DNA of 64,000 nt, from NCBI RefSeq assembly GCF_009674675.1, contig NZ_WKJC01000001.1, positions 62,001-126,000 on the forward strand, in the 5' to 3' direction. This document shows, piece by piece, positions 26,653-36,101 of this stretch (within the stretch, counting starts at the first letter, position 1; each line of letters starts with the position of its first letter). The position numbers and the translations under genes are program-made. The stretch is from Kangiella sp. HZ709 (lineage in GTDB: Bacteria; Pseudomonadota; Gammaproteobacteria; Enterobacterales; Kangiellaceae). The notes beneath the pieces are model-generated. The model was given only the letters and a program-made list of their open reading frames with translations, was not told the DNA's origin and did no database searches.

Positions 26653-27930
26653 ATGGGGCCAAAAAAAGCCAGATTAGTGCTTGCCAGTGTGATGGTCATA
26701 TCCTTACTGGGCACTGCAGGTATTGCTATGCCATACCCTGTGTTGGCACCATACTTCCTAGATCAAATTCCAAATGATCTTACTAACTTTCTAGGGATCC
26801 ACCCCAAGGTATTACTTGGTTTTTCATTAGCGATTTACCCACTAGGTTTACTTATAGGAAGTATTTTTGTTGGAGCCTTGTCAGATCATTATGGCCGTCG
26901 CAAAGTTTTATTACTTACTTTATTTGGTAGTTTTATTGGCTATTTACTAACAGCCCTAGCGGTCATTTATGAGTCCTTTATAGCCTTTACCTTAGCAAGG
27001 TTAGTCACGGGCATTTGCGAGGGTAATATTTCTATCGCTCGAGCTATTGGTGCCGAATTGCACCCTCATATAGAACGTACTAAAGCAATATCGCTTGTTT
27101 ATGCATCGACCTATGCAGGTTGGTTGATTGGACCACTCATCGGTGGTTTCTTAATGATTTATGGGGTTGCCAATGTATTTAATATTGCTGCCGTGGGTAT
27201 TGGCATTGCTTTTGTTATGGTCTACTTCACCATTGAAGCTCGCCAGAAAAGTACTAAAAAACCAGCTAGTCAAGACAAGCTTGAGTTTTGGCAGCTGATC
27301 CGAAAAAACAATTCGTTAACAGTATTAAAGCATAAAGAAGTATTGCCAATATTCTGGTTTTATTTTTTGTATTCGATGGGCCTAAATGCTTTTTATGATT
27401 TTTATCCCGTTTGGTTTGTCGATAACTTGCAGTTTGATAGTCGGGGTATTGCTTGGGCAACCGTCGCTTTGACTGCCTGCATGATTCTTGTCAGTAGTTT
27501 TGTAGTTGATAAAGTCAATTTCAAATATGGCGAAATCAAGTCAATGATTATAGGTGGTGCCGCTTTGGTTATCCTGTTTGCTATTCAGCCATTTTCTAAT
27601 GAAGTGTATATCTATCCAATTTTCTTCTTAATCGGAGGTTGGATTGCTATTGCTAACGGTATGGTGCCAACTTACTTGTCAAAGTACTTTGGTCATTTAG
27701 GCCAGGGAAAGGTTATGGGTTTGCAAACTTCAGTTTTTTGCATCACCAACGTCATTATATCAATTGTCGGCGGTCCTCTGAGCGTAATCAGTGCTACTCT
27801 AGTTATTCTAATCGGAGCAGTTTTAGTTATGGCCTCGGTTATCTTGATGCTAGCTACTAGAAAGCAACAAGCCTTAATGATCAAACAGTCCCAAGACAAC
27901 GAACAAAAGTTAGAACAGCCAGCAATGTGA
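26653..27930 (+). CDS. MFS transporter
   Basis: 425 residues with about 12 membrane segments. Motif A of the major facilitator family appears as GALSDHYGRRKVLL and a weaker half-repeat follows later. It has a TetA/multidrug-like layout with a hydrophilic stretch (KSTKKPASQDKLEFWQLIRKNN) between halves. GGAG ribosome-binding site lies just before the ATG. It is 38 bases after egtD and could export or import the operon's product, but substrate is not readable from sequence. A hairpin-forming TGGTCTGATAAGACCA at about 27960 follows but lacks a T-run. Confidence 0.85.
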   Translation: MGPKKARLVLASVMVISLLGTAGIAMPYPVLAPYFLDQIPNDLTNFLGIHPKVLLGFSLAIYPLGLLIGSIFVGALSDHYGRRKVLLLTLFGSFIGYLLTALAVIYESFIAFTLARLVTGICEGNISIARAIGAELHPHIERTKAISLVYASTYAGWLIGPLIGGFLMIYGVANVFNIAAVGIGIAFVMVYFTIEARQKSTKKPASQDKLEFWQLIRKNNSLTVLKHKEVLPIFWFYFLYSMGLNAFYDFYPVWFVDNLQFDSRGIAWATVALTACMILVSSFVVDKVNFKYGEIKSMIIGGAALVILFAIQPFSNEVYIYPIFFLIGGWIAIANGMVPTYLSKYFGHLGQGKVMGLQTSVFCITNVIISIVGGPLSVISATLVILIGAVLVMASVILMLATRKQQALMIKQSQDNEQKLEQPAM

Positions 27931-28084
27931 TTTCAATTTCATAAATTGTTACATAAAGTTGGTCTGATAAGACCAGTAAAATTCAATAACTTAAATAAAT
28001 ATAGACAGAAATGACTGTTTTTTTCAGTTATTTATGTTATTAAATGCACTACTAAAATTAATATAAACCACGAGTATTTAGCAA

Positions 28085-30295
28085 ATGAATAAACTAGCTA
28101 TTAGCTTTGCTGTTTCTGCGGTGTTTTTAACTGCATGCGACAAAGGCGGCGAATCAGTAAAAAAGGAAGAAGCCAAAACGGCTAAAGTTGAACAAACTAC
28201 GGTTAAAGTGCAAGACGACATGAAGAAAACGCCAGTGAAGCCAGACAGAATAGAAGGTGGAAATCCATTCTTTATGGTTTGGGAAACCCCTTTTGGTATT
28301 CCTCCATTCGATAAAATTGAAAATAAACATTATAAAGAAGCATTTGACGTTGCTATCAAAAAAGCCAAAGAAGAAATTGAAATGGCTGCTAATAGTACTA
28401 GCGAAGCTACCTTTGCTAATACCATTGAGGCATTAGAATATGGTGGTAAAGATTTAACACGAGTAGCCAATGTATTCTTTAACTTGACTTCAGCTCACAC
28501 TAATTCTGAGCTGCAAGGTATCTCTAGAAAGGTAGGTCCATTATTGTCATCATTAAATGACGATATTAATTTAAATCCGAAACTGTTTGCTCGGGTGAAA
28601 GCTGTTTATGATAAACGCAACGAACTAGGTTTGCGTGCAGATCAAATGAAGCTTTTGGAAGATCGATATAAGGGTTTTGTTCGTGGTGGTGCAGAGTTAT
28701 CTGAAGAGCAAAAAGGCAAGCTGCGAGAACTGAATCAGAAACTTTCAGAGTTAACTATCCAGTTTGGCGAGAATGTACTTGCTGAAAATAATAACTGGGA
28801 GATGGTTCTTGAAAACAAAAAAGACTTAGTTGGCCTACCACAGAATGTTATTGATGCTGCTGCAGAAACGGCTAAAAAACGTGGGCATGAAGGTAAATGG
28901 GTTTTTACAACGCATAGACCGTCTAAAAACCCTTTCTTGATTTACTCTACTAATCGCGACTTAAGAGAAAGAATTTATCAGGGTTATATTAATCGTGGTG
29001 ATAATGATAATGCCAACGATAATAAAGAAGTAGCAGCTAAGATTGCAGCTCTGCGTTCGCAAAAAGCCACTTTGATGGGTTATAAAAATCACGCTGATTT
29101 TATTCTTGAATCACGAGTTGCTAAGAACGCCGATAATGTTTACAAATTATTGGATCAAATTTGGCCAGCTGCTATTAAGCAAGCTCAAAATGAAGTGGCC
29201 TTAATGCAAAAAATGATTGATGAAGAGGGAGGCGACTTTAAATTTAGAGCTTCTGATTGGCGTCATTACTCAGAAAAAATCCTAAAAGCAGATTATCAAA
29301 TCGATCAAGAAATCGTGAAACCTTATTTCTCCTTAGAAAACTCACTACAAGGTGTTTTCTATATTGCGAACAAGCTTTATGGTATGAACTTTAAGGAACG
29401 TTTCGATCTTCCGACTTACCATGAAGATGTTCGCACATTTGAAGTACGAGACCCTCAAGGTGAATTAATCGGTATCTATTTAACTGATTTCTATGTTCGT
29501 GAGAGTAAACGAGGTGGCGCATGGATGAACTCTTATCGTAAGCAATACGTTGATCAAAATGGTAAATTCCATAAGCCAATTATTGTGAACGTTTTAAATT
29601 ATCCGCGTCCAGTGGGTGATGAACCTACCTTGTTAACTTTTGATCAAGCTAGTACTTTGTTCCACGAGTTTGGTCATGCTGCGCACGGTTTTTTGTCTAA
29701 TGGTGTTTATCCATCACAAACCGGCACTTCTGTCCCGCGTGACTTTGTAGAGTTTCCATCACAAGTTCACGAGAACTGGATGACTGAACCTGAAGTATTG
29801 GCGCAATTTGCTAAACACTACAAAACAGGCGAAGTGATCCCGCAAGAGTTAGTAGAAAAGATTCAAGCCGCAAGCAAGTTTAATCAAGGCTTTGCCACTA
29901 CAGAATATATGGCAGCTACTCTATTAGATTTAGCATGGCATACTATCGATGATGGTGAAATCCGTGATGCTGATGCTTTTGAAAACAAAGTACTAGAAAA
30001 GTACGGTCTTATTAGTGAAATTGCTCCTCGATATCGTACGACTTATTTCTCGCATATTTTCTCTGGGGGTTACTCTGCCGGATATTACAGTTATATTTGG
30101 TCTGATATTTTTGGTGCAGATGCTTATCAAGCCTTCCGTGAGAATGGTATTTTTGATGAAAAAACAGCAAAAGCTTTTGTCGATAATGTTTTATCAAAAG
30201 GCGGCACTGAAGATCCCTTAACTTTATATAAAAAGTTCAGAGGTAAAGAAGCCGATCCTAAATACCTACTTAAAAGTCGTGGTCTAATTGACTAG
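28085..30295 (+). CDS. M3-family metallopeptidase lipoprotein (Dcp-like)
   Basis: 736 residues of the thimet oligopeptidase family, closest in layout to bacterial peptidyl-dipeptidase Dcp. The zinc motif HEFGH is at residues 527-531, with the third ligand in the downstream HENWMTEPEVL region; GTSVPRDFVEFPSQV is the Dcp signature. A lipoprotein signal ends LTAC, so the enzyme is probably anchored in the periplasm or outer membrane, where it would digest short peptides. A charged low-complexity tether (about residues 20-50) joins anchor and enzyme. Start ATG has only a weak ribosome-binding site. Confidence 0.93.
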   Translation: MNKLAISFAVSAVFLTACDKGGESVKKEEAKTAKVEQTTVKVQDDMKKTPVKPDRIEGGNPFFMVWETPFGIPPFDKIENKHYKEAFDVAIKKAKEEIEMAANSTSEATFANTIEALEYGGKDLTRVANVFFNLTSAHTNSELQGISRKVGPLLSSLNDDINLNPKLFARVKAVYDKRNELGLRADQMKLLEDRYKGFVRGGAELSEEQKGKLRELNQKLSELTIQFGENVLAENNNWEMVLENKKDLVGLPQNVIDAAAETAKKRGHEGKWVFTTHRPSKNPFLIYSTNRDLRERIYQGYINRGDNDNANDNKEVAAKIAALRSQKATLMGYKNHADFILESRVAKNADNVYKLLDQIWPAAIKQAQNEVALMQKMIDEEGGDFKFRASDWRHYSEKILKADYQIDQEIVKPYFSLENSLQGVFYIANKLYGMNFKERFDLPTYHEDVRTFEVRDPQGELIGIYLTDFYVRESKRGGAWMNSYRKQYVDQNGKFHKPIIVNVLNYPRPVGDEPTLLTFDQASTLFHEFGHAAHGFLSNGVYPSQTGTSVPRDFVEFPSQVHENWMTEPEVLAQFAKHYKTGEVIPQELVEKIQAASKFNQGFATTEYMAATLLDLAWHTIDDGEIRDADAFENKVLEKYGLISEIAPRYRTTYFSHIFSGGYSAGYYSYIWSDIFGADAYQAFRENGIFDEKTAKAFVDNVLSKGGTEDPLTLYKKFRGKEADPKYLLKSRGLID

Positions 30296-30324
30296 CGCAT
30301 TAATTAGTGATGGTGTTATTTTAT

Positions 30325-30349
30325 AAAAAGCCGCTGAATGCGGCTTTTT
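30325..30349 (+). terminator. Intrinsic terminator after M3 peptidase
   Basis: AAAAAGCCGC pairs with GCGGCTTTTT around TGAAT and is followed by a T-run, 30 bases after the peptidase stop. Confidence 0.92.
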
Positions 30350-30398
30350 TATTGTCCTTATCAAATGAATTGGGTATAACAATAAAAAAGGAGAATAT

Positions 30399-30632
30399 AT
30401 GTCCATTAGTAACGAATTACTTGAAGAAATACGCTTGCTTGCAATGTTTAATCTAGATACCACTCAACAAGGTATAAAAATTCATTCAAATGCATCTCAA
30501 GAAAGTATCCAAGCTGCGCAGAGCTTATTCGACAAAGGCATCACAAGCTTACCAGATGGCGGCTATTTAACGGATATGGGGCATGAGGCAGCAGAGCATG
30601 CTCAAATGCTATTGTCATTATTAAAACAATAA
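30399..30632 (+). CDS. TIGR02647 family small protein
   Basis: 77 residues with an AAGGAG ribosome-binding site. The pattern LLEEIRLLAMFNLDTTQQGIK, then AAQSLFDKGITSLPDGGYLTD, then GHEAAEHAQMLLSLL matches the short TIGR02647 family found across gammaproteobacteria, whose members look like small DNA-binding or winged-helix-like proteins of unknown role. No signal peptide. It has its own strong start and stands alone. Confidence 0.9.
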   Translation: MSISNELLEEIRLLAMFNLDTTQQGIKIHSNASQESIQAAQSLFDKGITSLPDGGYLTDMGHEAAEHAQMLLSLLKQ

Positions 30633-30738
30633 TTCTTCTCATTAATCAGCTTATCAACTAAATTGCTCATTTCTTTTTGACTATAGATTCACATGGGTTT
30701 TGCTAACTTAACTCAAAACCTGTGGAATTTTGTGGTCA

Positions 30739-31305
30739 ATGTTTAAAAACATCAGTTTGAAAAAAGTGCGTGCTGTTGGCATTGCTTCTTTGGGAGCAAT
30801 GATTCTATCCTCTTGCAGCAGTTTACCGCCGATCCGCACTGAAGCTAAAGTGGATCTAGAACGCTTTATGGGTGATTGGTACGTTATCGCCAATATACCA
30901 ACTTATATCGAAAAAGGCGCTCACAATGCCGTCGAATCCTATAAGTTAGATGAAGATGGCGACATTCTCACTCAATTTCGTTTCAATCAAGGCTCTTTTG
31001 ATGGGGAGTATAAAGTCTATAACCCCAAAGGTTTTATATGGGACCATGAGAGTAATGCCGTATGGGGAATGCAGTTTATTTGGCCTATAGAAATGGAATA
31101 CCGCATTGTTTACTTGGATACCGACTACAGTGAAACAATTATAGGACGTAGTGATAGAGATTATGTTTGGATCATGGCAAGAACGCCTATAATCACAAAC
31201 GCCCGATACCAAAAATTGGTCAATATCATCCAGCAAGAAGGTTATGATATCACCGAGCTGCAGAAAGTACCGCAACAGCCTTTAGGCATTAGAAAATCTA
31301 ATTAA
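30739..31305 (+). CDS. Lipocalin-family lipoprotein
   Basis: I start at ATG 30739 (188 residues) rather than the TTG nine bases earlier. A lipoprotein signal ends LSSC (cysteine near residue 25). The mature protein has the lipocalin GxW signature as MGDWYVIANIP, later GQF-like strands (EMEYRIVYLD) and the YVWIMART motif that closes the barrel in bacterial Blc. Blc-type proteins bind fatty acids or lysophospholipids at the outer membrane. A second lipocalin gene is at 42903. It lacks the longer Blc N-terminal part, so the specific name is not used. Confidence 0.9.
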   Translation: MFKNISLKKVRAVGIASLGAMILSSCSSLPPIRTEAKVDLERFMGDWYVIANIPTYIEKGAHNAVESYKLDEDGDILTQFRFNQGSFDGEYKVYNPKGFIWDHESNAVWGMQFIWPIEMEYRIVYLDTDYSETIIGRSDRDYVWIMARTPIITNARYQKLVNIIQQEGYDITELQKVPQQPLGIRKSN

Positions 31306-31409
31306 TGGTATTAGAATTCATCTTGTGAATTTGTCTTAATATTGTCATAAAACAGGCGTAAAATTCGTTGCGTGTTATGGCAATGGCTGTTGAGCCGAAG
31401 GAGACTGTA

Positions 31410-31490
31410 ATGAGCGAGTATCTAGAAAATGCTTTAGAGGTGATTGTTATCTCAGTAGTATTCGCAACTGTAGCTTTTACCCTTATATAA
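31410..31490 (+). CDS. Likely 26-residue single-pass membrane peptide
   Basis: ATG 31410 has a consensus AAGGAG six bases upstream and encodes MSEYLENALEVIVISVVFAT plus VAFTLI, a short charged head then one hydrophobic membrane segment, ending at TAA. An in-frame ATG at 31377 would add 11 residues but lacks a ribosome-binding site. An intrinsic terminator follows within 55 bases. No family is recognised. Its size and position in a 339-base gap between genes suggest a genuine small membrane protein. Confidence 0.55.
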   Translation: MSEYLENALEVIVISVVFATVAFTLI

Positions 31491-31542
31491 TTGTTTTTGT
31501 TAGTCTTATCATACCCCAAAAATTACTCCTAAGTAATTTTTT

Positions 31543-31570
31543 AGCCAAGCTTCGTGCTTGGCTTTTTTTT
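31543..31570 (+). terminator. Intrinsic terminator after the small membrane peptide
   Basis: AGCCAAGC pairs with GCTTGGCT around TTCGT and is followed by eight or more T. A second perfect hairpin, AAAATTACT-CCTA-AGTAATTTT, lies directly upstream (about 31518-31540). Confidence 0.92.
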
Positions 31571-31643
31571 TGAAAATTGATTTGTAGTTTTATCAAGCGA
31601 GCTTTAAGCTAATACTATAGACTTTGTTGTAGTATATCTTCGT

Positions 31644-32792
31644 ATGATATTTATCCCACAGACAAGCATTAGTAATATTGGTTGTGAAAACTGGCCTGAT
31701 ACTACCAATCCTTTAGTCAGCTATGAGTTTTTGAAGCTATTTGAAACTTCTGGTGTCGTTACGCCGGATAATGGTTGGCAAGCCTTGCATCTTTGTTTAT
31801 ATGAGGAAAAGAATGCAACCAACCCGACTTTAAAAGCGGTTATTCCAAGCTATATCAAAAGCCATTCATATGGCGAATATGTATTTGATTGGGCATGGGC
31901 TGATTTTTATCACAGGAGAGGCTTGGACTACTATCCAAAGCTCTTAAGCGCGACTCCCGTAACGCCATGTTTGGCTCCTAAAATTATTGGTGCATTATCT
32001 TTTGAAGAACAGCAAAGCTGGTTTGAAACTATTTGTGACTGGTGTGAGCAGAGTCAATTGAGTGGTTGGCATATTAATTTTGATGATCAAATGTCAGACT
32101 CTTTAAAGCAGCTAACCTTAATTAAGGACGCAGCATTATTTGAACGAACGGATCTACAATTTCATTGGCATAATCAAGGTTTTCAAGATTTTGAAGAATT
32201 CCTGATGTGCCTTAAACCTAAAAAACGTAAAAACATTCGTCAAGAAAGAGCTAAAGTACAGCAAGCTGGTTGGAGCTTTGAGCGCGTCAAAGCAAAAGAT
32301 GCGACTAAAGAGCAATGGCTGCTGTTTTATCAGCTATATAGCCATACTTTTGCTAAAAAGTCAGGCTGGGCTCAATTAAATAAAGAGTTCTTTCTTGGGT
32401 TGTCGAAAGCTTTGCCTGATAACTGTTTGCTATTGTTTGCTCGAAAAGGCGACACCGTTTTAGCCGGGGCATTATTTTTTTACTCGAATTCTCATTTATA
32501 CGGTCGTTATTGGGGGGCTTTTGAAGACTCGTCAGGGTTACACTTTGAAACTTGCTACTATCAAGGTATCGAGTTTGCCATTGAAAATAAATTACGCGTG
32601 TTTGAACCTGGTGCGCAAGGTGAACATAAGCTCGCGCGCGGATTTGAACCAATCCTTACCAAATCTTATCATCACATTTCGGATCAGGAATCGAGAGTCG
32701 CAATAGAGCAATCCGTTATTTCTGAAAAGCAGCTTATCCTTCAAAGAAGGCAATATTATATTAAGCATAGTGCTTATAAGAAGCAGTTATAA
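31644..32792 (+). CDS. DUF482/GNAT-like N-acyltransferase
   Basis: 382 residues of the DUF482 group of GNAT/FemAB-type N-acyltransferases. Visible features are the AWADFYHRRGLDYYPKL segment, the LKPKKRKNIRQERAKV basic stretch, the GDTVLAGALFFYSNSHLYGRYWG strand pair, and EPGAQGEHKLARGF. These proteins are thought to transfer an acyl group using an acyl-CoA or aminoacyl donor; substrate is unknown. The name peptidogalycan biosynthesis protein is sometimes used but is not supported here. It starts at ATG 31644, 73 bases after the small peptide's terminator. Confidence 0.85.
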   Translation: MIFIPQTSISNIGCENWPDTTNPLVSYEFLKLFETSGVVTPDNGWQALHLCLYEEKNATNPTLKAVIPSYIKSHSYGEYVFDWAWADFYHRRGLDYYPKLLSATPVTPCLAPKIIGALSFEEQQSWFETICDWCEQSQLSGWHINFDDQMSDSLKQLTLIKDAALFERTDLQFHWHNQGFQDFEEFLMCLKPKKRKNIRQERAKVQQAGWSFERVKAKDATKEQWLLFYQLYSHTFAKKSGWAQLNKEFFLGLSKALPDNCLLLFARKGDTVLAGALFFYSNSHLYGRYWGAFEDSSGLHFETCYYQGIEFAIENKLRVFEPGAQGEHKLARGFEPILTKSYHHISDQESRVAIEQSVISEKQLILQRRQYYIKHSAYKKQL

Positions 32793-32915
32793 GTTGTACT
32801 TATTAAGGCAGCTTAACAGCTATCTCGCATTTTTGGCTTGAGTGCTAAATGCCCAAACCCACTAGTTAAGCAATAAAAATTCTTGGTTTCCCTAGTTTAT
32901 ACGTCATTAAGTGCG

Positions 32916-32928
32916 TAAAATGCGCGCC
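32916..32928 (+). promoter_or_regulatory. Candidate -10 element and GC-rich discriminator upstream of sulP gene
   Basis: TAAAATGCGCGCC resembles the element upstream of ybiT: an AT-rich -10 followed by a GC-rich discriminator. It would start a leader of about 30 bases before the ATG at 32961. The -35 is not clear. Confidence 0.4.
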
Positions 32929-32960
32929 ATCTTTGCCTTTGGCATTATATTGAGAGTTTC

Positions 32961-34502
32961 ATGATTGATTTAATACGAAATACCACCGCTAGTGCGAAAA
33001 ATGATGTTTTGTCTGGTTTAACCGTGGCATTAGCTTTAGTCCCTGAAGCGGTAGCATTTGCCTTCGTAGCAGGTGTTGAACCACTGGTTGGTTTATATGC
33101 GGCATTTATGGTGGGTCTGATTACTTCTATCTTTGGCGGTCGCCCAGGTATGATCTCCGGTGCGACGGGTGCAATGGCCGTCGTGATGGTGGCTTTAGTT
33201 GCAGAGCATGATGTACAGTATTTATTTGCAGCAGTGGTGCTAACAGGGGTTATTCAAATGCTTGCTGGTTGGCTAAAACTTGGTAAATTTATTCGTATGG
33301 TGCCACACCCCGTAATGCTGGGTTTTGTCAATGGCTTAGCGATAGTAATTCTATTAGCGCAAATTCCTAGCTTGCAGTCCTTTACCCCAGAAGGAAAGTG
33401 GGGCTGGCTAGACGGAACTTGGTTACAAGGTGAATCTTTGTGGCTAATGATTGGTTTGATTATTGCTACTATGGTGATAATTCAATTTTTGCCAAAATTA
33501 ACTAAAGCTATTCCTTCATCGTTAGCGGCAATTTTAATTGTTTCACTTGTCGCTATTGGGTTTAGCTTACCGAGTAAAACTGTGGGTGATGTAGCTTCAA
33601 TTGCCGGCGGTTTCCCTGAATTTAGCATTCCAAGTGTTCCATTTAATATGGAAACCTTAAAGATTATTTTCCCATACTCCATTATTTTAGCGGCAATTGG
33701 CTTAATTGAATCATTACTAACTTTACGATTGATTGATGAAATTACTGAAACACGTGGTCAAGGTAATCGCGAATGTTTTGCTCAAGGAATGGCTAATACT
33801 GCTACAGGTTTCTTTGGTGGTATGGGCGGTTGTGCCATGATTGGTCAATCCATGATTAACGTTAATTCTGGTGGTCGTGGCCGTTTGTCAGGTATTACTG
33901 CAGCAATTGCTTTATTAATTTTTATTTTATTTGCTTCTCCATTAATTGAGATGATTCCTGTTGCCGCCTTAGTGGGTGTCATGTTTATTGTTGTTATCGG
34001 AACCTTTGAGTGGTCTAGCTTTAGAATTATGCGCAAAATTCCATTAACAGATGCACTTGTTTTGGTCACCGTGTCAGTGGTTACTGTGTTGACGGATTTA
34101 GCAGTAGCGGTTTTTGTAGGTGTTATCTTGTCAGCACTAGTGTTTGCATGGCAAAGCGCCAAACGAGTTCGTGTTCGTCGCCAAGAAAAAAATGGAAAAG
34201 CTTACTACACGGTTCGTGGTCCCTTATTCTTTGGCTCAACTACTCATTTCTCAGAACAATTTTCCGCAAGAACTGATTTAGATGAAGTGTATGTAGATTT
34301 TGCGGACTCAAGAGTTTGGGACCATTCCGGTCTTGAAGTTATTGATGCATTAGCTGTTCGTTATCAGAGTGCCGGCAAAAAAATTCATCTATTACATTTA
34401 AGTCCTGATTGTCAGAAATTATTAACCAAAGCTGGCGCTGCCGTAGAAGTTGATACTAAGCGCGATCCAAAATACTTTGTAGCCGATGACGAACTCGGGT
34501 AA
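32961..34502 (+). CDS. SulP-family inorganic anion transporter
   Basis: 513 residues: 10-14 membrane segments from residue 15 to about 400, then a cytoplasmic STAS domain (about 405-510). The SulP signature region is the opening ALALVPEAVAFAFVAGVEPLVGLYA, and VHPVMLGFVNGLAIVI follows. The STAS domain ends with the GLEVIDALAVRY and AGKKIHLLHLS segments. Members carry sulfate, bicarbonate or other anions; this one resembles sodium- or proton-coupled bicarbonate/sulfate SulP proteins but cannot be assigned. The stop overlaps srkA by 17 bases, so they are coupled. Confidence 0.92.
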   Translation: MIDLIRNTTASAKNDVLSGLTVALALVPEAVAFAFVAGVEPLVGLYAAFMVGLITSIFGGRPGMISGATGAMAVVMVALVAEHDVQYLFAAVVLTGVIQMLAGWLKLGKFIRMVPHPVMLGFVNGLAIVILLAQIPSLQSFTPEGKWGWLDGTWLQGESLWLMIGLIIATMVIIQFLPKLTKAIPSSLAAILIVSLVAIGFSLPSKTVGDVASIAGGFPEFSIPSVPFNMETLKIIFPYSIILAAIGLIESLLTLRLIDEITETRGQGNRECFAQGMANTATGFFGGMGGCAMIGQSMINVNSGGRGRLSGITAAIALLIFILFASPLIEMIPVAALVGVMFIVVIGTFEWSSFRIMRKIPLTDALVLVTVSVVTVLTDLAVAVFVGVILSALVFAWQSAKRVRVRRQEKNGKAYYTVRGPLFFGSTTHFSEQFSARTDLDEVYVDFADSRVWDHSGLEVIDALAVRYQSAGKKIHLLHLSPDCQKLLTKAGAAVEVDTKRDPKYFVADDELG

Positions 34503-35529
34503 CCGTTACTATCCAAGCGATGAGCTTTTATCAAATGATGACAGCTCATCTCATCCTTTTGAACAGCTCACTCCTGACTTTATCCTCGACAGTATTGATG
34601 CTCTGGGGTATATGACCGATGGCAGGATTTTAACCCTTAATAGCTATGAAAATAGGGTCTACCAGATAGGTCTTGAAGACCGACAGCCTATTATCGCCAA
34701 ATTTTATCGTCCCGAGCGTTGGTCTCCTGAGCAAATAACTGAAGAGCATAGTTTTTGCTTTGAGTTGGCTGAGGCAGAGTTACCTGTAGTTCCACCAATA
34801 GCAATCGACGGACAATCACTTTTTAAAGCTGGCGATTTTAGTTTGTCAGTGTTTGAACGAAAGGGTGGTCATGCCCCAGAGTTAGACAACCTTGATAATT
34901 TATTTACTCTTGGTAGGTTTCTAGGAAGAATTCATGCCGTTGGTAAAGCTAAGCCTTTTGTTTATAGACCACAACTGAATACTCAAACTTTTGGTTTTGA
35001 GAAGGCTCAGTTTGTAAGTGAAAAAGCGATTCCTTTCGAATTGAAAACCGCTTATTCAAGTTTAGTTAATGATGTTTTAAAAGTCGTAGATCGCCAGTGG
35101 GAAAGTCTGGATAAAATTGAATTTATAAGGACTCAAGGTGACTGTCACCCGGGTAATATTTTGTGGCGAGATGATAATCCGCATTTTATTGATTTTGATG
35201 ATGCGAGGATGGCGCCAGCAATTCAAGATCTTTGGATGCTGTTATCCGGTGATAGAACTAATCGGATCAAGCTGCTTTCAGAAGTCGTCGAAGGCTATCA
35301 GGAATTTTGTGATTTCGATTATTCGCAAATAGCTTTGATTGAACCATTAAGGGCTTTACGCATGATTCAACATACTGCATGGATCGCTGAGCGTTGGTCA
35401 GATCCAGCTTTCCCTCAAGCGTTCCCTCAGTTTGCTTCTGTAAATTATTGGGAGCAGCATGTCTTAGATCTAAGAGCGCAATTTTCTGAGTTACAAGAGA
35501 TAGCAGAGAATCCTTTAAAATTATTTTAA
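34486..35529 (+). CDS. srkA: Stress-response serine/threonine kinase SrkA (YihE/RdoA)
   Basis: 347 residues of the YihE/RdoA-type kinase family, which lowers cell death during stress in E. coli. The kinase core shows LTPDFILDSIDALGYMTDGR at the N-terminus, a catalytic loop GDCHPGNILW and the metal-binding DFDDARMAP. The nucleotide-binding Lys lies in IIAKFYRP. The gene overlaps the SulP transporter by 17 bases, so it is probably translationally coupled. In E. coli srkA sits next to dsbA; this arrangement with SulP is different. Confidence 0.93.
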   Translation: MTNSGNRYYPSDELLSNDDSSSHPFEQLTPDFILDSIDALGYMTDGRILTLNSYENRVYQIGLEDRQPIIAKFYRPERWSPEQITEEHSFCFELAEAELPVVPPIAIDGQSLFKAGDFSLSVFERKGGHAPELDNLDNLFTLGRFLGRIHAVGKAKPFVYRPQLNTQTFGFEKAQFVSEKAIPFELKTAYSSLVNDVLKVVDRQWESLDKIEFIRTQGDCHPGNILWRDDNPHFIDFDDARMAPAIQDLWMLLSGDRTNRIKLLSEVVEGYQEFCDFDYSQIALIEPLRALRMIQHTAWIAERWSDPAFPQAFPQFASVNYWEQHVLDLRAQFSELQEIAENPLKLF

Positions 35530-35591
35530 CGGTTTGGTATTATAGGTTTCTGTTTAGTGTAAATTCAGTTTTCTCGTGTTAGTCTCTAGCT

Positions 35592-36101
35592 ATGCACAAA
35601 CTTAGTTATAAAACTATAATTCTATCCAGCGCCGCTTTGTTGCTTTCGGCCTGTGGTTCCGACTCAAGGCAAGCTAGTTCACAGAGCTCTCAACATCCTG
35701 TGTCCTCCCGCTATATTAAATACGATGCTAAAAAAGCCAACGCTATTGTCTCAATGGCGAAAAGGATGCTTGGTCAGCCTTATCGCTACGGAGGCTCTAA
35801 TCCGTTAGAGGGATTTGACTGCAGCGGTTTAGTTTTGTTTACTCATAGCCAAGTATCAAAGGGAATGCCAAGAGTGTCTAAAGCCCAGTATGCGCAGTCT
35901 AAAACCGTGAGTTTAAAAGATTTACGTCCAGGAGATTTATTGTTTTACAAAACCAGCTCAACTCCAACCCATGTGACGATTTATATTGGCGATAGGAAAT
36001 TTATTCACGCGCCTTCTAGCGGTAAAGAAGTTAAAGTAGCTTCTATGGATAACCCTTATTTTAAGCCACGCTTAGTAAAAGCAGGGCGGCTGTACCGATG
36101 A
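35592..36101 (+). CDS. NlpC/P60-family lipoprotein peptidase
   Basis: 169 residues with a lipoprotein signal (LLSAC, cysteine near residue 21). The C40 peptidase domain has its catalytic cysteine in FDCSGLVLF and the histidine in PTHVTIYIG, with the third polar residue in KFIHAP. The N-terminal YRYGGSNPLEG motif is typical. Such enzymes cut the gamma-D-glutamyl-meso-diaminopimelate bond of peptidoglycan from the periplasm. It overlaps the next gene by four bases. Confidence 0.94.
   Translation: MHKLSYKTIILSSAALLLSACGSDSRQASSQSSQHPVSSRYIKYDAKKANAIVSMAKRMLGQPYRYGGSNPLEGFDCSGLVLFTHSQVSKGMPRVSKAQYAQSKTVSLKDLRPGDLLFYKTSSTPTHVTIYIGDRKFIHAPSSGKEVKVASMDNPYFKPRLVKAGRLYR

Noticed and set aside
31298..31519. 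73-codon minus-strand frame over the lipocalin end and the small-peptide region
   Set aside because: It is antisense to the better-supported 26-residue peptide and lacks any known motif.
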